In this document: piece by piece, positions 26,995 to 35,917 of the stretch | Layout of the letters: each line of letters starts with the position of its first letter | Position numbering within the stretch: the stretch's first letter is position 1 | NCBI GenBank assembly: GCA_017621845.1 | Contig: JAGASI010000025.1 | Coordinates: 126,361 to 190,360 of the forward strand | Direction: 5' to 3' | DNA from: Muribaculaceae bacterium | Lineage (GTDB): Bacteria; Bacteroidota; Bacteroidia; Bacteroidales; Muribaculaceae | DNA length: 64,000 nt | Program-made: the position numbers and the translations under genes | Notes under the pieces: model-generated | Seen by the model: the letters and a program-made list of their open reading frames with translations, nothing else | The model's database searches: none | What the model was told of the DNA's origin: nothing

Positions 26995-28689
26995 TTAGCT
27001 ATCAATAGTGTCATCAAGTTCAGCTCCGTCGTCACCTTGATTATTGAATATATCAAAGATACCATTTTTGATGGTATTGAGACGGCTGCCAAGCTTGGTT
27101 TTCTTTTCTCTGGCTTCCCGTTTTTTTTGCTCGCGCTCTACACGGTCGGCCTCAGCACGTTTTATTTTGTCACGTTGTCGAGCCTGTCGTTCTTGGTCTC
27201 TGAGACGTTTTTTTTCAGCGATATCGTCATCCTCGAGCGAATATGGGTCATCCTCATCATCGATTTCAAATCCAAGATCAAGGTTGGAATCGTCTTTTTC
27301 GCTACTGTGTTCATTGATGACAACTTCTTTACCCAACGTACGAGACGAATTCCATTTGTCGACATCTTCATTATCTTCCCAGGAGTATTCACCGCCATAT
27401 TTTAGGCCGCCAAATTCAACCTTTTCTTCCGAAGATGTCGCTTGTTGAGAATCATCCTTGGCTTTTCTGGTTTTTTGATGTTCATGCTCGGGATCGGGAT
27501 ATGTGTCACTGTTTTTTACCGACTCATGACTGTCAAGACCCGATACCGATGGTCTGGCATCGGGCTTGGCAGCAATATCACCAACGCTGACAGCCAAGGC
27601 CAACAAATCAAGTATATCACCATCGTCGCCGGCACTGACAGCCATACGGGGCGGACACAGCGGTGTTGCCATTCTCACCGGTATACGAGCTGTCTTGTTC
27701 AACAATGCCCCTATGTTTTTTAACCGCGAACCACCACCGGTGAGGATAATACCTGCCGGCAACTCGGCAACTGTAAAACCGGCAAATTCTATATATGCCG
27801 ATATATTGGCGACAATCTCGTTGGCTCGTGCCTGAACAATATTGTCGAGGTGTATCTGTTCGGTAGTGGCGGCTATAGACTGGGATATGGCTGTACCACG
27901 GGAGATTTTCAATTTTTCGGCCTGACTGAATGTGATATTCATGGTTTGGGCTATATCCTGGGTAATGAGTCGTGAACCGAGGGGTAGGGTGGCTATATAC
28001 CTCAGCGCCGAATCCTTGAACACAGCCACAGTGGTAGTCTGGTCACCGATATCGGCAATCATACATCCGGCCTTGAGATCATTTTCACTGAGCACCATTT
28101 TGGCAAGTGCCAATGGTCTTATCTGCCATCCACATATATCAAGCTCGAGACGATCCTTGATGACAGTCTCTATATTGTTGAGATTACGCGGATCACAGTA
28201 CACAATGGTGTAGGCGGCCGATATATGCTCGCCGGTAGAGCCCAGGGGATTGGTTGTAGCTTGACCGTCGACTTCAAACTTCAACGGAATCATACTGAGT
28301 ATTTCCTTAGACTCGGGGACGTCACGACATGCTTCCTCACTGAGTCGCTCGAGGATTTTCTCGTCAATCTCGTCATAGCCGGGCAATGACAGAGCCGCCG
28401 ATGTCGAGACTGTACCCAAGGAACGTCCGCCCACGCCGATATAAACGCCATGTACCCTTATTTCGCCGGGGGCATCTTTTATGATATCGTTAATGCCATC
28501 TCCTATAACTTGAGCCGCAGCATTGAGGTTGAAAATACGTCCATATCTCACTTGTTCGGTCAAGGGCAAGCGTTTTATGGCACATATAGTGATGTGGGGC
28601 ATGTCACCGGTGGCCGAGGTCTCAACTCGTGCCAGAGCAAGCTTTATGGCTGAAGAGCCTATTTCAAGTGCTATATAATGGCGGGTCAT
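26995..28689 (-). CDS. ftsA: Cell division protein FtsA with long charged C-terminal extension
   Basis: The 564-residue actin-like protein tethers FtsZ to the membrane. The ATPase core is about 1-385: YIALEIGSSAIKLA, the SHS2/1C insertion, CMIADIGDQTTTVAVF, and ILTGGGSRLKNI. From about 390 to 530 the chain is a low-complexity acidic then Lys/Arg/Glu-rich linker (SLEDDDIAEKKRLRD, REQKKREAREKKTK), well beyond the roughly 420 residues of E. coli FtsA. It ends in a likely amphipathic membrane helix (LGSRLNTIKNGIFDIFNN) plus an acidic tail. It starts 15 bases after ftsQ stops. Confidence 0.96.
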   Translation of the reverse strand: MTRHYIALEIGSSAIKLALARVETSATGDMPHITICAIKRLPLTEQVRYGRIFNLNAAAQVIGDGINDIIKDAPGEIRVHGVYIGVGGRSLGTVSTSAALSLPGYDEIDEKILERLSEEACRDVPESKEILSMIPLKFEVDGQATTNPLGSTGEHISAAYTIVYCDPRNLNNIETVIKDRLELDICGWQIRPLALAKMVLSENDLKAGCMIADIGDQTTTVAVFKDSALRYIATLPLGSRLITQDIAQTMNITFSQAEKLKISRGTAISQSIAATTEQIHLDNIVQARANEIVANISAYIEFAGFTVAELPAGIILTGGGSRLKNIGALLNKTARIPVRMATPLCPPRMAVSAGDDGDILDLLALAVSVGDIAAKPDARPSVSGLDSHESVKNSDTYPDPEHEHQKTRKAKDDSQQATSSEEKVEFGGLKYGGEYSWEDNEDVDKWNSSRTLGKEVVINEHSSEKDDSNLDLGFEIDDEDDPYSLEDDDIAEKKRLRDQERQARQRDKIKRAEADRVEREQKKREAREKKTKLGSRLNTIKNGIFDIFNNQGDDGAELDDTIDS

Positions 28690-28704
28690 TTTTTTGTTGA
28701 TGGA

Positions 28705-29577
28705 TTATATCGTTTTTTCAGTGGTGGAAGACTCAGACTTAGTTGAAGCAGTGGTAGTGACGAGCATTGTCTCGTCATCGAGAATTTCATCTACAATACC
28801 GTCAAGCTCGGTAATTGGACGGTTATCGACAGGCTTTTTGTCACGACGGGTAGCAACTACGCGACCCGACCATTTTACAGAAATATCTTCATAGTAATCC
28901 CAACCCTTGGAGGGCATGACATTTTTATAGAATTTCTTGATACGGTCAATCTTGCTGTCAATGTTGCTTACATCACCCAATGTCACTGTATGTCCTACAA
29001 CCGACGGGATAATGACAATATCACCCTTAGCGGTGATAGTGACCGATGACGCCCATGCGCTGAGGGAGGCATCACTGTTAAGCTTGGCAAACAATGGCAA
29101 CATAGGCATGACATCAGCCGGTGACTTGATATGTCCCGAGACAACCGGAACATCTATGGAATGGTGATGTGAGGCATCGATACGCTTACCGCCTGCACTG
29201 ACATAGTAGGAGTCGCCACCATCGGTAAATACACGCGCCACGGGTATCATGGGGGTAACATTGATTGAAAGTATACCGTTGGAAAGGATTATACAGGAGG
29301 CATCCTCTATGCGGTCACATTTTTTCAATATATTTTCCAATTCCAAGGTATTGATCTGATTGCGGGGCAGGGTGTCAAGTCGCTCCACAAGTCCTCCACA
29401 TAGAGCATTAACATCGGCCGCACTCACAAAGTGGGTGTTCAACGTGTCGTTAATCTTGATGTCTATGCCCGTAAATGGAGAGGCTGAAATCGATGACCTC
29501 GTCATCGACACCGCTACCAACAAGTAGACAAGCATCAGGATTGATAACACACAACGTATTATTGCTCGGCGCGACAT
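28705..29577 (-). CDS. ftsQ: Cell division protein FtsQ
   Basis: The 290-residue bitopic protein has one N-terminal transmembrane helix (about 7-27), then a POTRA-like region (about 38-110, IDIKINDTLNTHFVSAADVNAL) and a beta domain (VARVFTDGGDSYYVSAGGKRI). FtsQ links early and late divisome proteins together with FtsB and FtsL. Sequence conservation is low in this family, so position between murC and ftsA carries much of the call. The C-terminal 40 residues are Thr/Ser-rich and disordered. Confidence 0.93.
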   Translation of the reverse strand: MSRRAIIRCVLSILMLVYLLVAVSMTRSSISASPFTGIDIKINDTLNTHFVSAADVNALCGGLVERLDTLPRNQINTLELENILKKCDRIEDASCIILSNGILSINVTPMIPVARVFTDGGDSYYVSAGGKRIDASHHHSIDVPVVSGHIKSPADVMPMLPLFAKLNSDASLSAWASSVTITAKGDIVIIPSVVGHTVTLGDVSNIDSKIDRIKKFYKNVMPSKGWDYYEDISVKWSGRVVATRRDKKPVDNRPITELDGIVDEILDDETMLVTTTASTKSESSTTEKTI

Positions 29578-29621
29578 TGTTTTTTATTATACTTTTAATC
29601 AGGTGATTGGATATTTATATT

Positions 29622-30989
29622 TCATTTTGCTACGGTGTTGGCGACAATCTCGTCTATATAGTTGACTATGTCTCCGGCACCGGCTATTAAAAGAATTTCA
29701 AAGTTAAGATTTTTTATTGTGTCAGGCAAATTTTCTTTTCTTACCAACAACTTGTCCTTTATGGTGATATCATTAAGAATAATCTCGGAAGTAACACCCG
29801 GTATAGGTAATTCTCGCGCAGGATAAATATCACACAGAATTACACGGTCGGCCATCGAAAGAGCTTGGGCAAACTCGGGAGCAAAATCACGTGTGCGGGT
29901 AAAGAGGTGGGGTTGGAAAGCGACTGTCAGCCGTGAGCCGGGATATAGTGACTTTACCGAAGCTATACTCTGTCTGAGTTCATCGGGATGGTGGGCATAG
30001 TCATCGATGATGACATGACCACCGGGCATAGGCTCTTTGAGATGGAATTGGAAACGTCTCTCGGCGCCGGCAAAAGAGGACATGGCACGACGCACATCGT
30101 CATCGGTAACATCGCCCGTGAGGATACAAGCAGCAATGGCGGCAATGGCATTGGTGATATTAATCTCTACCGGCACGCCAAGTTCTATATCGGTGATAGT
30201 GTGGCCGGGAGTCACACAGTCAAATTTAATGGTACCATCGCCACGACGTATATTCACGGCATGGAAGTCTCCCTCATCGCGGGAGTAGGTATAGGTCTTG
30301 ACCGTGGATGCCTGACGTGGATGGAATTTGAGTCCGGTGTGTACTATGAGTTTACCATCAGGTACTATCAACTCGGTAAACCGGGCAAATGACTCGAGAT
30401 AGGCTTCCTCAGTGCCATAGATATCAAGATGGTCGGGGTCGGTGGCTGTGATGACAGCTATGTGGGGTGTAAGTTGATGGAAAGAGCGGTCATACTCGTC
30501 GGCCTCGGCTACATACCAGGGCGATGTTTTGCTCAATATGAGGTTACTGCCTGTATTACGCAGTATACCTCCCAAGAAGGCGTTACAGCCCACGGCAGCT
30601 GTGTTAAGAATATGTGCGGCCATCGACGAGGTTGTAGTCTTACCATGTGTGCCGGCAAAGCACAGCGACCTGCCCTCGCGTGTGATATGACCTAATACTG
30701 CCGAGCGTTTAATTGGCGTATGGCCTGTAGCCTTTAGCTTGTTGAGTATTTTATTGTCGGCGGGTATTGCCGGTGTATATACTACCATCAGGTCTGAGTC
30801 TTCTAACATTCCGTCAGGAATTGTCGCCGGGTCATCGGTATATGTGATATCGACACCCTCCTTCTCGAGAGCATGAGTCAGCGGGGTGGGGGTGCGGTCA
30901 TAACCGGCAACATGGGCACCACGACTGAGAAAGTATCTTTCGAGAGCGGCCATGCCTATGCCACCGGCTCCTACAAAGTAAACGTTCAT
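29622..30989 (-). CDS. murC: UDP-N-acetylmuramate--L-alanine ligase
   Basis: The 455-residue Mur ligase adds L-Ala to UDP-MurNAc. The N-terminal Rossmann motif is VGAGGIGMAALERYFLSRG. The P-loop is GTHGKTTTSSM (near 112-122). The central domain carries AEADEYDRSFHQLTP and the C-terminal domain IDDYAHHPDELR. Length and motif order are typical. It follows murG with an 82-base spacer that contains a recurring TTTTArTCGAGT motif. Confidence 0.98.
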   Translation of the reverse strand: MNVYFVGAGGIGMAALERYFLSRGAHVAGYDRTPTPLTHALEKEGVDITYTDDPATIPDGMLEDSDLMVVYTPAIPADNKILNKLKATGHTPIKRSAVLGHITREGRSLCFAGTHGKTTTSSMAAHILNTAAVGCNAFLGGILRNTGSNLILSKTSPWYVAEADEYDRSFHQLTPHIAVITATDPDHLDIYGTEEAYLESFARFTELIVPDGKLIVHTGLKFHPRQASTVKTYTYSRDEGDFHAVNIRRGDGTIKFDCVTPGHTITDIELGVPVEINITNAIAAIAACILTGDVTDDDVRRAMSSFAGAERRFQFHLKEPMPGGHVIIDDYAHHPDELRQSIASVKSLYPGSRLTVAFQPHLFTRTRDFAPEFAQALSMADRVILCDIYPARELPIPGVTSEIILNDITIKDKLLVRKENLPDTIKNLNFEILLIAGAGDIVNYIDEIVANTVAK

Positions 30990-31071
30990 TGGTAATTGAA
31001 ATTATATTTTCTATTATATCGTCTTGATCTTTTTAATCGAGTTATCTCGACATATAACGATTTATCTATAT

Positions 31072-32163
31072 TTATTTATTAATTATTTCCTCGACTTGGT
31101 CGACGATGGTTGCGGCAGCATCGGGGAGTGCCATTGCGCGGATATTTTCTGACATTTTTTTACACTTGTCGGGATGGGCAAGTAATTCGAGCACCTTGTC
31201 GGCCAAGAGTGAATTGGCATCGGCATCAAGCACCATTACAGCGGCATGCTGATTGACAAGAGCCTCAGCATTGTGACGTTGATGGTCCTCGGCTACATTG
31301 GGAGAAGGTACCAATATAGCACATGCACCCAAGGCCTGAAGTTCAGATATGGTACCGGCGCCGGCACGGCTCACCACTATGTCAGCTCCACGGTATGCGG
31401 TAGCCATGTCACTTATAAACTTGGTAACTTTGACCAATGGATTTTTAGCCAATTCCGATTCTTCCACACCTCGGTCATAATTACTTCCTGTCTGCCATAA
31501 AATCTGTGCACCTGCATCGACTATCTTATGTCCTTGACTCATCATAGCCTCGTTGAGAGTACGCGAGCCAAGCGATCCTCCTACAACAAGCACCATCGGT
31601 TTGTCAGGGTCCATTCCAAGTTTTTTGCGGGCTTCAGATTGGGTTAACCGGCACTCGAGGATGCCGGCACGTATAGGATTGCCTGTAAGTATGATATTTT
31701 GGGCAGGAAAGAAGCGATCCATACCTTGGTATGCCACACATATTTTGTGAGCTTTCTTGGCCAGCAACTTATTAGTAACACCGGCATAGGAGTTTTGTTC
31801 TTGGAGAAGGGTGGGGACTCCGGCTCGCTGGGCGGCTTTGAGAGTAGGTCCCGAGGCATAACCTCCCACACCGATAGCGATGTCGGGATGAAAGTCTTTG
31901 ATAATACGTCGCGCACGACGCATACTTTTATATAGCTTCCAGAGAACACTGAAGTTGCGCCACAATCGCTTGCGGTCAAATCCTGCTATCTCCAATCCTA
32001 TTATATCATAACCAGCATCAGGCACACGCTTCATTTCCATGCGTCCTTTAGCACCCACAAACTGTATTTTGGCATCGGGATACCGACGTCTTATCTCGTT
32101 GGCAATGCTTACTGCCGGAAATATATGGCCTCCGGTACCGCCACCTGATATAAGTATATTCAT
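31072..32163 (-). CDS. murG: UDP-GlcNAc:lipid I GlcNAc transferase MurG
   Basis: The 363-residue GT28 enzyme converts lipid I to lipid II at the cytoplasmic membrane. Hallmarks are the N-terminal G-loop SGGGTGGHIFPAVSIA, GVGGYASGPTLKAA, LQEQNSYAGVTNKLL, and the C-terminal UDP-GlcNAc site VVSRAGAGTISELQALG. Full length, start at the ATG at 32163, 64 bases after ftsW stops. Confidence 0.98.
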   Translation of the reverse strand: MNILISGGGTGGHIFPAVSIANEIRRRYPDAKIQFVGAKGRMEMKRVPDAGYDIIGLEIAGFDRKRLWRNFSVLWKLYKSMRRARRIIKDFHPDIAIGVGGYASGPTLKAAQRAGVPTLLQEQNSYAGVTNKLLAKKAHKICVAYQGMDRFFPAQNIILTGNPIRAGILECRLTQSEARKKLGMDPDKPMVLVVGGSLGSRTLNEAMMSQGHKIVDAGAQILWQTGSNYDRGVEESELAKNPLVKVTKFISDMATAYRGADIVVSRAGAGTISELQALGACAILVPSPNVAEDHQRHNAEALVNQHAAVMVLDADANSLLADKVLELLAHPDKCKKMSENIRAMALPDAAATIVDQVEEIINK

Positions 32164-32227
32164 TATATTATTTTTTATTGTTTTCTTCTTGTTTATAAAT
32201 AGGCAATAGCCTCATCATTATTCACCT

Positions 32228-33577
32228 TTACTTAACTTCAAGCGGGTTATCGGCCGTGGGTACATCTGATAGTGTCGTCAACTCATCCTTGATTTGTTGC
32301 TTTCTGCCTTTACGTGCGGCATATCGGCTTACACTCAGCATTATACCTAATGCAAATGATGTGATGATTACCGATGATCCACCCTTGCTTATCAATGGCA
32401 ACGGTTGTCCCGACACCGGAAATACACCGGTGACAATTGCCATGTGGAAAAGTGCCTGGAACACTATGAATACCGCCATACCTATTACCAATAATGCCGG
32501 ATAGGCTTTTTTACATCGTGAGGCTATGACTCCTGCACGCGCCAAAAGCCATAGATATAGTATCATCACAAATAACCCACCAATGAGGCCCATGTCTTCT
32601 ATGACTATAGCATAGATGTAGTCAGAGAATGCCAATGGCAGACGTGCCGTCTCGCGTGAATTACCAGGACCCACACCTATGATACCACCATTGGCCTGGG
32701 CGATAAAAGAATATTGCTCTTGCTGGTTATCACTTGTGATAGGCTCTTTATATTTGTCGGAGGTAAAGAAGTTGCTCAGACGATTGGCTCTTATTGCTGT
32801 ACGGTCTTGTTCTACACCTGCTTTCAATTCTTTTTTCTCAGGTTCGCTACCATGAGCCATAAATTTATATACTCCATAGCAACATCCCATACCAACATAT
32901 ATGGCCAATACAATACCAAGTTTTTTCCAACCCACTCCTCCTATTGCCATCATGGATATAGATATGGCCATAAGTAACAGTGTATTGGTAAGTCCTTGAT
33001 TTATAAGCAACATTCCAAAAATCAATACTATGACAGCTACTTCTGTCACGGCACGACGCGTTACATCCACCTTACCCTTAATCTGAGCCTTGCTCAATAC
33101 CCATGCTATAAGCAATGCCGCCGATAGCTTTATCAATTCACTGGGCTGTACCGACACACCCATCAATGAGAATGAGCGTCGGGCACCGTTAATGACACTA
33201 CCAAAAAATATTGTATATATTGTTGCCAATACCGATAGTCCTACTATGACATATGTAAGTTTTCCTATACGGTTATAGTGGATGCGTTGCATAACTATCA
33301 TTATGATAAAACCTACGCCCAGCAACATGGCATGTCTCAACAGAGGACCAAATATATTGCCCTCTGATACTTCACGCGAACTCGCACTATAAAGTTCAAT
33401 CAAGGATATACACACCAACAGAATGTATATACCCCATATCTGTTTGTCAATCGGCGGACGTGGCATCACTGCCTCAATGTCAGCTTGAGCCGACCCGGGT
33501 GCCGGGCGTTGCTTATTCCTTCCTCCTGCTGAAGGCGTCTGATTGGTATCGCTTATCAATATTTCTTTGTCGTTCAT
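32228..33577 (-). CDS. ftsW: Peptidoglycan glycosyltransferase FtsW (SEDS family)
   Basis: The product is about 449 residues from the ATG at 33577, whose ATGA overlaps the murD stop; this coupling is why I prefer it over an upstream start at 33622. A roughly 45-residue Pro/Gln-rich cytoplasmic tail precedes about ten membrane helices (first at DKQIWGIYILLVCISLIEL). SEDS features include SFSLMGVSVQPSELIKL, a large extracytoplasmic loop (about 215-275), and PVSGQPLPLISKGGSSVI near the C-terminus. FtsW polymerises septal glycan with the transpeptidase FtsI. Confidence 0.95.
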   Translation of the reverse strand: MNDKEILISDTNQTPSAGGRNKQRPAPGSAQADIEAVMPRPPIDKQIWGIYILLVCISLIELYSASSREVSEGNIFGPLLRHAMLLGVGFIIMIVMQRIHYNRIGKLTYVIVGLSVLATIYTIFFGSVINGARRSFSLMGVSVQPSELIKLSAALLIAWVLSKAQIKGKVDVTRRAVTEVAVIVLIFGMLLINQGLTNTLLLMAISISMMAIGGVGWKKLGIVLAIYVGMGCCYGVYKFMAHGSEPEKKELKAGVEQDRTAIRANRLSNFFTSDKYKEPITSDNQQEQYSFIAQANGGIIGVGPGNSRETARLPLAFSDYIYAIVIEDMGLIGGLFVMILYLWLLARAGVIASRCKKAYPALLVIGMAVFIVFQALFHMAIVTGVFPVSGQPLPLISKGGSSVIITSFALGIMLSVSRYAARKGRKQQIKDELTTLSDVPTADNPLEVK

Positions 33578-34929
33578 TTTTTGGCGGGAGTGAGAGAGTT
33601 GACATATTGTTTGAATTGACACCCGCGGTCTTCATATGATTTAAACAGGTCAAAACTGGCACAACAAGGTGATAATAACACGGTATCACCTTCTGAGGCC
33701 AGAGAGCGACATGTATCAACAGCTTCTTCCAACGAGTGGGTGTCTTTAACGGGTACAATTTCTTTAAAATAGTCTATAATTTTTTTATTGTCTACACCCA
33801 TGGCCACTATGGCTTTTACCTTATCTTTTACTCCTTGTAGAATGTGTTCATAATCATTTCCTTTGTCTTTGCCACCGAGGATAAGCACCGTGGGTGTAGT
33901 CATCGCTCCGAGAGCATAGTAGGTAGAATCTACATTGGTAGCTTTGGAGTCATTTATATATTTAACTCCATCGAGTTGACGCACAGGTTCGAGACGATGT
34001 TCTACAGGAGCAAAATCTTTAAGGGCTTCCTTGACAGTATCTCCATCCACACCCATCAATAAGGCGGCAGTAGCGGCTGCCATCGAGTTATAGAGATTAT
34101 GTACTCCCTTAAGTGACAATTCATCGACAGGCATGTCTATAGAACCACGTGGAGTAGTTACATACATCACTCCTTTTTCAACCCATGCGGTGACACCTTC
34201 ACCTCGCCGTGGACCGAATTTATAACAAGTCGGGATTATTGCCTTATCTTTTAAATATTCTACAGTCACAGGATCATCGTCTCGATAGATAAAACTGTCT
34301 GTGGGGCGCATGTTCTGCAATACTCTCATCTTGGCGGCCGTGTAGTTTTCCATCTTATGATCATAGCGATCAAGATGGTCGGGTGTTATATTTAGCACCA
34401 TGGCTATATCGGCACGGAAGTCATACATGTTATCGAGTTGAAAAGAACTTAACTCCACCACATATACCTTGTGAGGGTCACGGGCTACCTGACGAGCCAA
34501 TGAAAATCCTATATTACCGGCAAGTGAAGCATCCATACCTCCTTTTTTCAATATATGATGGGTCAACATTGTGGTAGTTGTTTTACCGTTTGAACCCGTT
34601 ATACATATCATTTTTACATCGGTTGAAGCATAACGTCCGGCAAATTCTATTTCTGAGACAACCTTAATATTTTTATCCAAGATAGCCTTCATTACCGGAG
34701 TGGTATCGGCTATGCCGGGACTTTTTACCACCAATGAGGAAGTGAGTATGCGTTCAAGAGAATGTCCTCCTTCTTCCCATTGTATGCCTTCATGGGTGAG
34801 TGTATCCTTATGTTGGGGTTTTATAGTGCCATAGTCGCTTACAAGTACCTCATAACCTTTATCATGAGCCAATAGGGCAGCTCCTACACCGCTCTCGCCG
34901 GCTCCAAGTATTGTTATTAGTTCTTTCAT
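33574..34929 (-). CDS. murD: UDP-N-acetylmuramoyl-L-alanine--D-glutamate ligase
   Basis: The 451-residue Mur ligase adds D-Glu to UDP-MurNAc-L-Ala. The N-terminal motif is ILGAGESGVGAALLA, the P-loop GSNGKTTTTML (near 115), then VVELSSFQLD and YINDSKATNVDST. It is the first gene of the distal dcw block, about 10.6 kb from mraY, its usual upstream neighbour in related genomes. trmB lies 85 bases upstream; that spacer contains an imperfect direct repeat of TGTATATCGAGTATAT. Confidence 0.98.
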   Translation of the reverse strand: MKELITILGAGESGVGAALLAHDKGYEVLVSDYGTIKPQHKDTLTHEGIQWEEGGHSLERILTSSLVVKSPGIADTTPVMKAILDKNIKVVSEIEFAGRYASTDVKMICITGSNGKTTTTMLTHHILKKGGMDASLAGNIGFSLARQVARDPHKVYVVELSSFQLDNMYDFRADIAMVLNITPDHLDRYDHKMENYTAAKMRVLQNMRPTDSFIYRDDDPVTVEYLKDKAIIPTCYKFGPRRGEGVTAWVEKGVMYVTTPRGSIDMPVDELSLKGVHNLYNSMAAATAALLMGVDGDTVKEALKDFAPVEHRLEPVRQLDGVKYINDSKATNVDSTYYALGAMTTPTVLILGGKDKGNDYEHILQGVKDKVKAIVAMGVDNKKIIDYFKEIVPVKDTHSLEEAVDTCRSLASEGDTVLLSPCCASFDLFKSYEDRGCQFKQYVNSLTPAKK

Positions 34930-35014
34930 TGATTTTTCTTTTTTAATGTCGATTGTATATCGAGTATATGTAGAGGGTATGTCTAATGTATATAGAGTAT
35001 ATTTTTAATATATT

Positions 35015-35800
35015 CTATTTTTCTTTATTAATATTATCCATCAGTTGTGGCATCTGTATGTAACCTCGGGAATAAGAACGATAGGTATCCTCGGGTATTT
35101 CTTCTTTTACTTCCTCCAGAGGGGTATCATGGTCAATAGTCATGGCTATATACTTGATGGTAAGTCCACGGTCGAGCCATTGTTGTTCATAGTGTGTGCG
35201 TATATCAAGATTTAAACCTTTGGTGTCGGTCTCGCTATACAAGTCGGAGGTATTGAACAGCACCTTGATGGCACTATCGTTATCTCGGGCCAACAAGGTG
35301 GTATAGGTATATAGAAAAGGACTATCTGTTTTGAGGTGTATCACACCACCGGGAGCCAGTATCTTACGGTAAAGATTAAGAAAACGTGTCGATGTCAACC
35401 TCTTTGTAGTTTTTTTCATCTGAGGATCGGGAAACGTTATCCATATATGGGAAACTTCACCGGGAGTAAAAAATTTTTCTATAAGTTCTATAGAGGTGCG
35501 TATAAATGCCACATTGCTCATCTGTTTATCCAAAGCCATTGTAGCACCGGTATACATACGTGCTCCCTTGATGTCTATTCCTATATAATTTTTTGAAGGG
35601 TCACGCTCAGCCAGCCCCACTGTATATTCACCTTTGCCACACCCCAATTCCAATACTATGTCATTATTGTTTTTAAAAAATTCTTTTTTCCAACAACCTC
35701 TCAGCGGAAATTCCTCTTTTTGGAGTCTTCCCCATGGATACTGGAAAACAAATGGAATTTCTTCCATCTTTTCAAATTTTTTTAATTTATTTTTCCCCAT
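35015..35800 (-). CDS. trmB: tRNA (guanine-N7)-methyltransferase
   Basis: The 261-residue class I methyltransferase makes m7G46 in tRNA. The SAM site is VLELGCGKGEYTVGLAE (near 49), then YIGIDIKGARM. The TrmB signature WITFPDPQMKKTTKRLTS is near 119, and the C-terminal half has the usual HLKTDSPFLY and HYEQQWLDRG segments. It lies between the LRR protein gene and murD on the same strand. No promoter box is evident in its upstream spacer, which holds two hairpins. Confidence 0.95.
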   Translation of the reverse strand: MGKNKLKKFEKMEEIPFVFQYPWGRLQKEEFPLRGCWKKEFFKNNNDIVLELGCGKGEYTVGLAERDPSKNYIGIDIKGARMYTGATMALDKQMSNVAFIRTSIELIEKFFTPGEVSHIWITFPDPQMKKTTKRLTSTRFLNLYRKILAPGGVIHLKTDSPFLYTYTTLLARDNDSAIKVLFNTSDLYSETDTKGLNLDIRTHYEQQWLDRGLTIKYIAMTIDHDTPLEEVKEEIPEDTYRSYSRGYIQMPQLMDNINKEK

Positions 35801-35886
35801 AATAAAATTGTTGAGTGTGCCTTTATATTATAAGTGATGAAAAGGCCTGACGCCCTTTTCTAATTTATTATTTATTGTTTAAGTGC

Positions 35887-35914
35887 ATAAGAGCAGGCTT
35901 AAGCCTGCTCTTAT
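35887..35914 (-). terminator. Palindromic terminator of the LRR protein gene
   Basis: A perfect 28-bp inverted repeat centred on GGCTT/AAGCC lies 4 bases after the LRR gene stop in the minus direction. Flanks are AT-rich. Confidence 0.75.
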
Positions 35915-35917
35915 ATT

